Position numbers and translations under genes: made by a program. Source: Daucus carota subsp. sativus (lineage: Eukaryota > Streptophyta > Magnoliopsida > Apiales > Apiaceae). Taken from it: DNA of 64,000 nucleotides. The DNA lies in contig NC_030383.2 of assembly GCF_001625215.2 (NCBI RefSeq), positions 53,316,380 through 53,380,379 on the forward strand. The letters run 5' to 3'. A model generated the notes under the pieces. That model was not told where the DNA came from and did not search any database. It saw only the letters and a program-made list of their open reading frames with translations. Positions 62,268-64,000 of this stretch are shown here, piece after piece. Each line of letters starts with the position of its first letter. Position 1 is the first letter of the stretch.

Positions 62268-64000
62268 CTGCAGTGAAACAACTATATGAGTACATCAAAC
62301 CTACAAAGTTTATAAACATAATCAGCATACTGTCTACATTCATCATATATATTCAGTGTACCAACAAATTATATTTGCAGCTTGTAATCCATAGTCATGC
62401 AATGATATCCATCCATCCATCTCACAGTTCTTGCCCTTGTAACACTAACACATAGGGTTATAATATCTCTCTCCAATACTTCAGCTTTGTTCAACAGTTT
62501 TTTATTTCTTTCACACTGCATCTAGTATGATACTCATATCATTTGCCACTTCAATTCCTTTAGATACCTACAGAATTCCCTTTTTACCACATTCATATAA
62601 ATTTCTAGATATGTGGTGATTTCACGCTATGATATATATTTCACATGAAAACAAAAAAGAAATTGAGATCTTAACATATTTGAAACATTTATAACTGAAT
62701 GGTATGATAATAAAATATAGCTGTTTGAAAAAATCTATTTTTATACTACACAGTTAACAGCCCAAGTCCACTGGGCCAAGTTTAACTAACTTCAGGGATC
62801 CACAAGCTCTCCAAATATAATGACTTGTTAATGTATGAAGCAAGTCCAACAACTTCCCTAAATGTAGGATAAAATGGCTCTAGCATTGTCTACTGACTTC
62901 CTATATCACTAGGACATCCCTCTCATTCCCTATCTTTAGTTAAACACTAGTCATTCTTTTATCATTTTTAGGGATAAAAAATTGGGGGTTTTCACAAATA
63001 CCCAAGGCTAGAAAGATTTTTCCAAAAATACTGTAACTTTTTTCAAAAATTGCAAAAATACAATTTTCCAAATAAAAATTGCAAAAATACCATTTTCTGA
63101 AACTATTTTTGCAAAAATACGGTTTGTAACTTTGCAACTGAATATGCAACTGCTAGCAACCATATTTGCAACCATATATGCAACTTTAAAAAAACACTAT
63201 TAAAAACAACTTCAGATAGGATGAAGTGCCCTTGCAGGGCCTGGGCCTAGTATCAGCAATCAAACAGCCTAATTACCCTATCCCAGCAACACAACCATAG
63301 CCACCTCAACTACCATAGCCGCAGCCTCCATAACCACCCCCACCATATCCACGGGCTATTTTCGTTTATATACCATGCATGTGGTCCTCTAATTCTAGAA
63401 CATTTTCCACCCTTGCTCAATCTAGTAAGCCGTAGCTACAGATTTTGGTATCAATTATTGTAATTTCAATGTTTTGATATATGTCGAGGCTTCAGTGTCC
63501 GGGAAGAATGCTTCACTGTCCAGGAATGTATGTGCGTATGTGGATGGGTGGATTGTCAAGAGTCATGACCTTATCGGGTCATTGTTACCTGAAAGGCTAA
63601 AAGCACAAGAGCAGAGATTTCTATCTGAAGATTATGGAATTCTAAAAATAAGAAAGTTGCATTTAGTTGCATATTTGGTTGAAAGGTATATTCACATTAT
63701 TTTCACAAGATGGTAAAATTGCAAAAAATAACTTACAAAAAGTTGATAAATACCCTAAAAAATTTACTTCCCTCCTTCTGTACCATTTAGTTTCCACTTG
63801 CTATACTTTTGGTCCCAACTCCCACCATTTAACATCTACTACATCAAATATATTTTTATTTTAATAATAGTGAATAAAAATAAGAAATATTGTTCGAATT
63901 GAAATACTAAACAATGTCCTAAATCTATGACACTGTTGGACTTGCTCTTCGTAGTTGGACTTAAGCTTATGGTATGACGTGTTGTTAGTGTACTTAATAC
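62268..64000. other. First CAMTA intron in window; repeats and relics
   Basis: By gene structure this stretch should be the intron preceding the first CG-1 exon, or its upstream part. About 62990-63190 is AT-rich with GCAAAAATAC repeated at least four times and TATGCAACT motifs. 63295-63355 on the minus strand reads as a Gly-rich relic (GYGGGGYGGCGYGS then a stop). The frame at 63474-63716 has no recognised family. No CAMTA first exon with a proper donor was seen. Confidence 0.4.

Noticed and set aside
63474-63716. 80-residue frame near the window end
   Set aside because: No family resemblance, and no CAMTA first-exon features such as an early donor after a short Met-containing leader.

Overview
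The window is nuclear DNA of a flowering plant, most likely a eudicot. Genes are spaced kilobases apart and have many GT-AG introns. Intergenic DNA is very AT-rich and packed with plant-type MITEs, a SINE, Helitron-like tails, a LINE fragment, Copia retrotransposons and a TRIM. The families present (plant RPS6, plastid class II DAHP synthase, UGT85-type glucosyltransferase, FBW2-like F-box protein, CAMTA) agree. I cannot name the species. All gene models come from reading splice sites by eye; no RNA evidence was available.

Layout. 0-5.6 kb: LINE relic, two non-autonomous repeats, then the six-exon RPS6 gene with a site II/telo-box promoter and a SINE in intron 5. 6.0-8.0 kb (-): alpha/beta hydrolase with a complete triad. 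8.8-11.1 kb (-): two-exon UGT85-type glycosyltransferase. 11.3-16.4 kb: MITEs and a 420-bp tandem repeat. 16.5-18.3 kb (+): FBW2-like F-box gene with a MITE in its intron. 18.9-20.9 kb: a long-TIR Mutator-like MITE and a GAGCT-rich element. 21.2-25.5 kb (+): plastid DAHP synthase. 25.9-28.4 kb (-): two tandem SDR dehydrogenases with a decayed DAHP synthase exon between them. 29.5-34.2 kb (+): tandem pair of RPA-like OB-fold genes, the first broken and the second open. 36.2-39.4 kb: three-unit array with Helitron-like 3' hairpins and two MITEs. 41-49.6 kb: nest of Copia retroelements. 51.0-62.3 kb (-): CAMTA transcription factor missing only its first coding exon; a 3.6-kb intron holds a complete 413-bp TRIM.

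How the parts relate. The only grouped metabolic genes are the hydrolase, UGT, DAHP synthase and SDR pair within 22 kb. DAHP synthase feeds the shikimate pathway, while SDR110C-like and UGT85-like enzymes often act in specialised metabolism, but a functional cluster is conjecture. The DAHP synthase-SDR block was evidently duplicated in tandem and one DAHP synthase copy has decayed.

The most notable observations are: (1) the TRIM in the CAMTA intron has ~73-bp LTRs resembling the ~70-bp terminal repeat of the coding Copia element 7 kb away, so the latter may be an autonomous relative; (2) the two SDR copies differ at the residue expected to set NAD versus NADP preference; (3) the RPA-like pair lies next to Helitron-like termini; and (4) several MITE insertions are proven by unoccupied sites in neighbouring duplicate copies.
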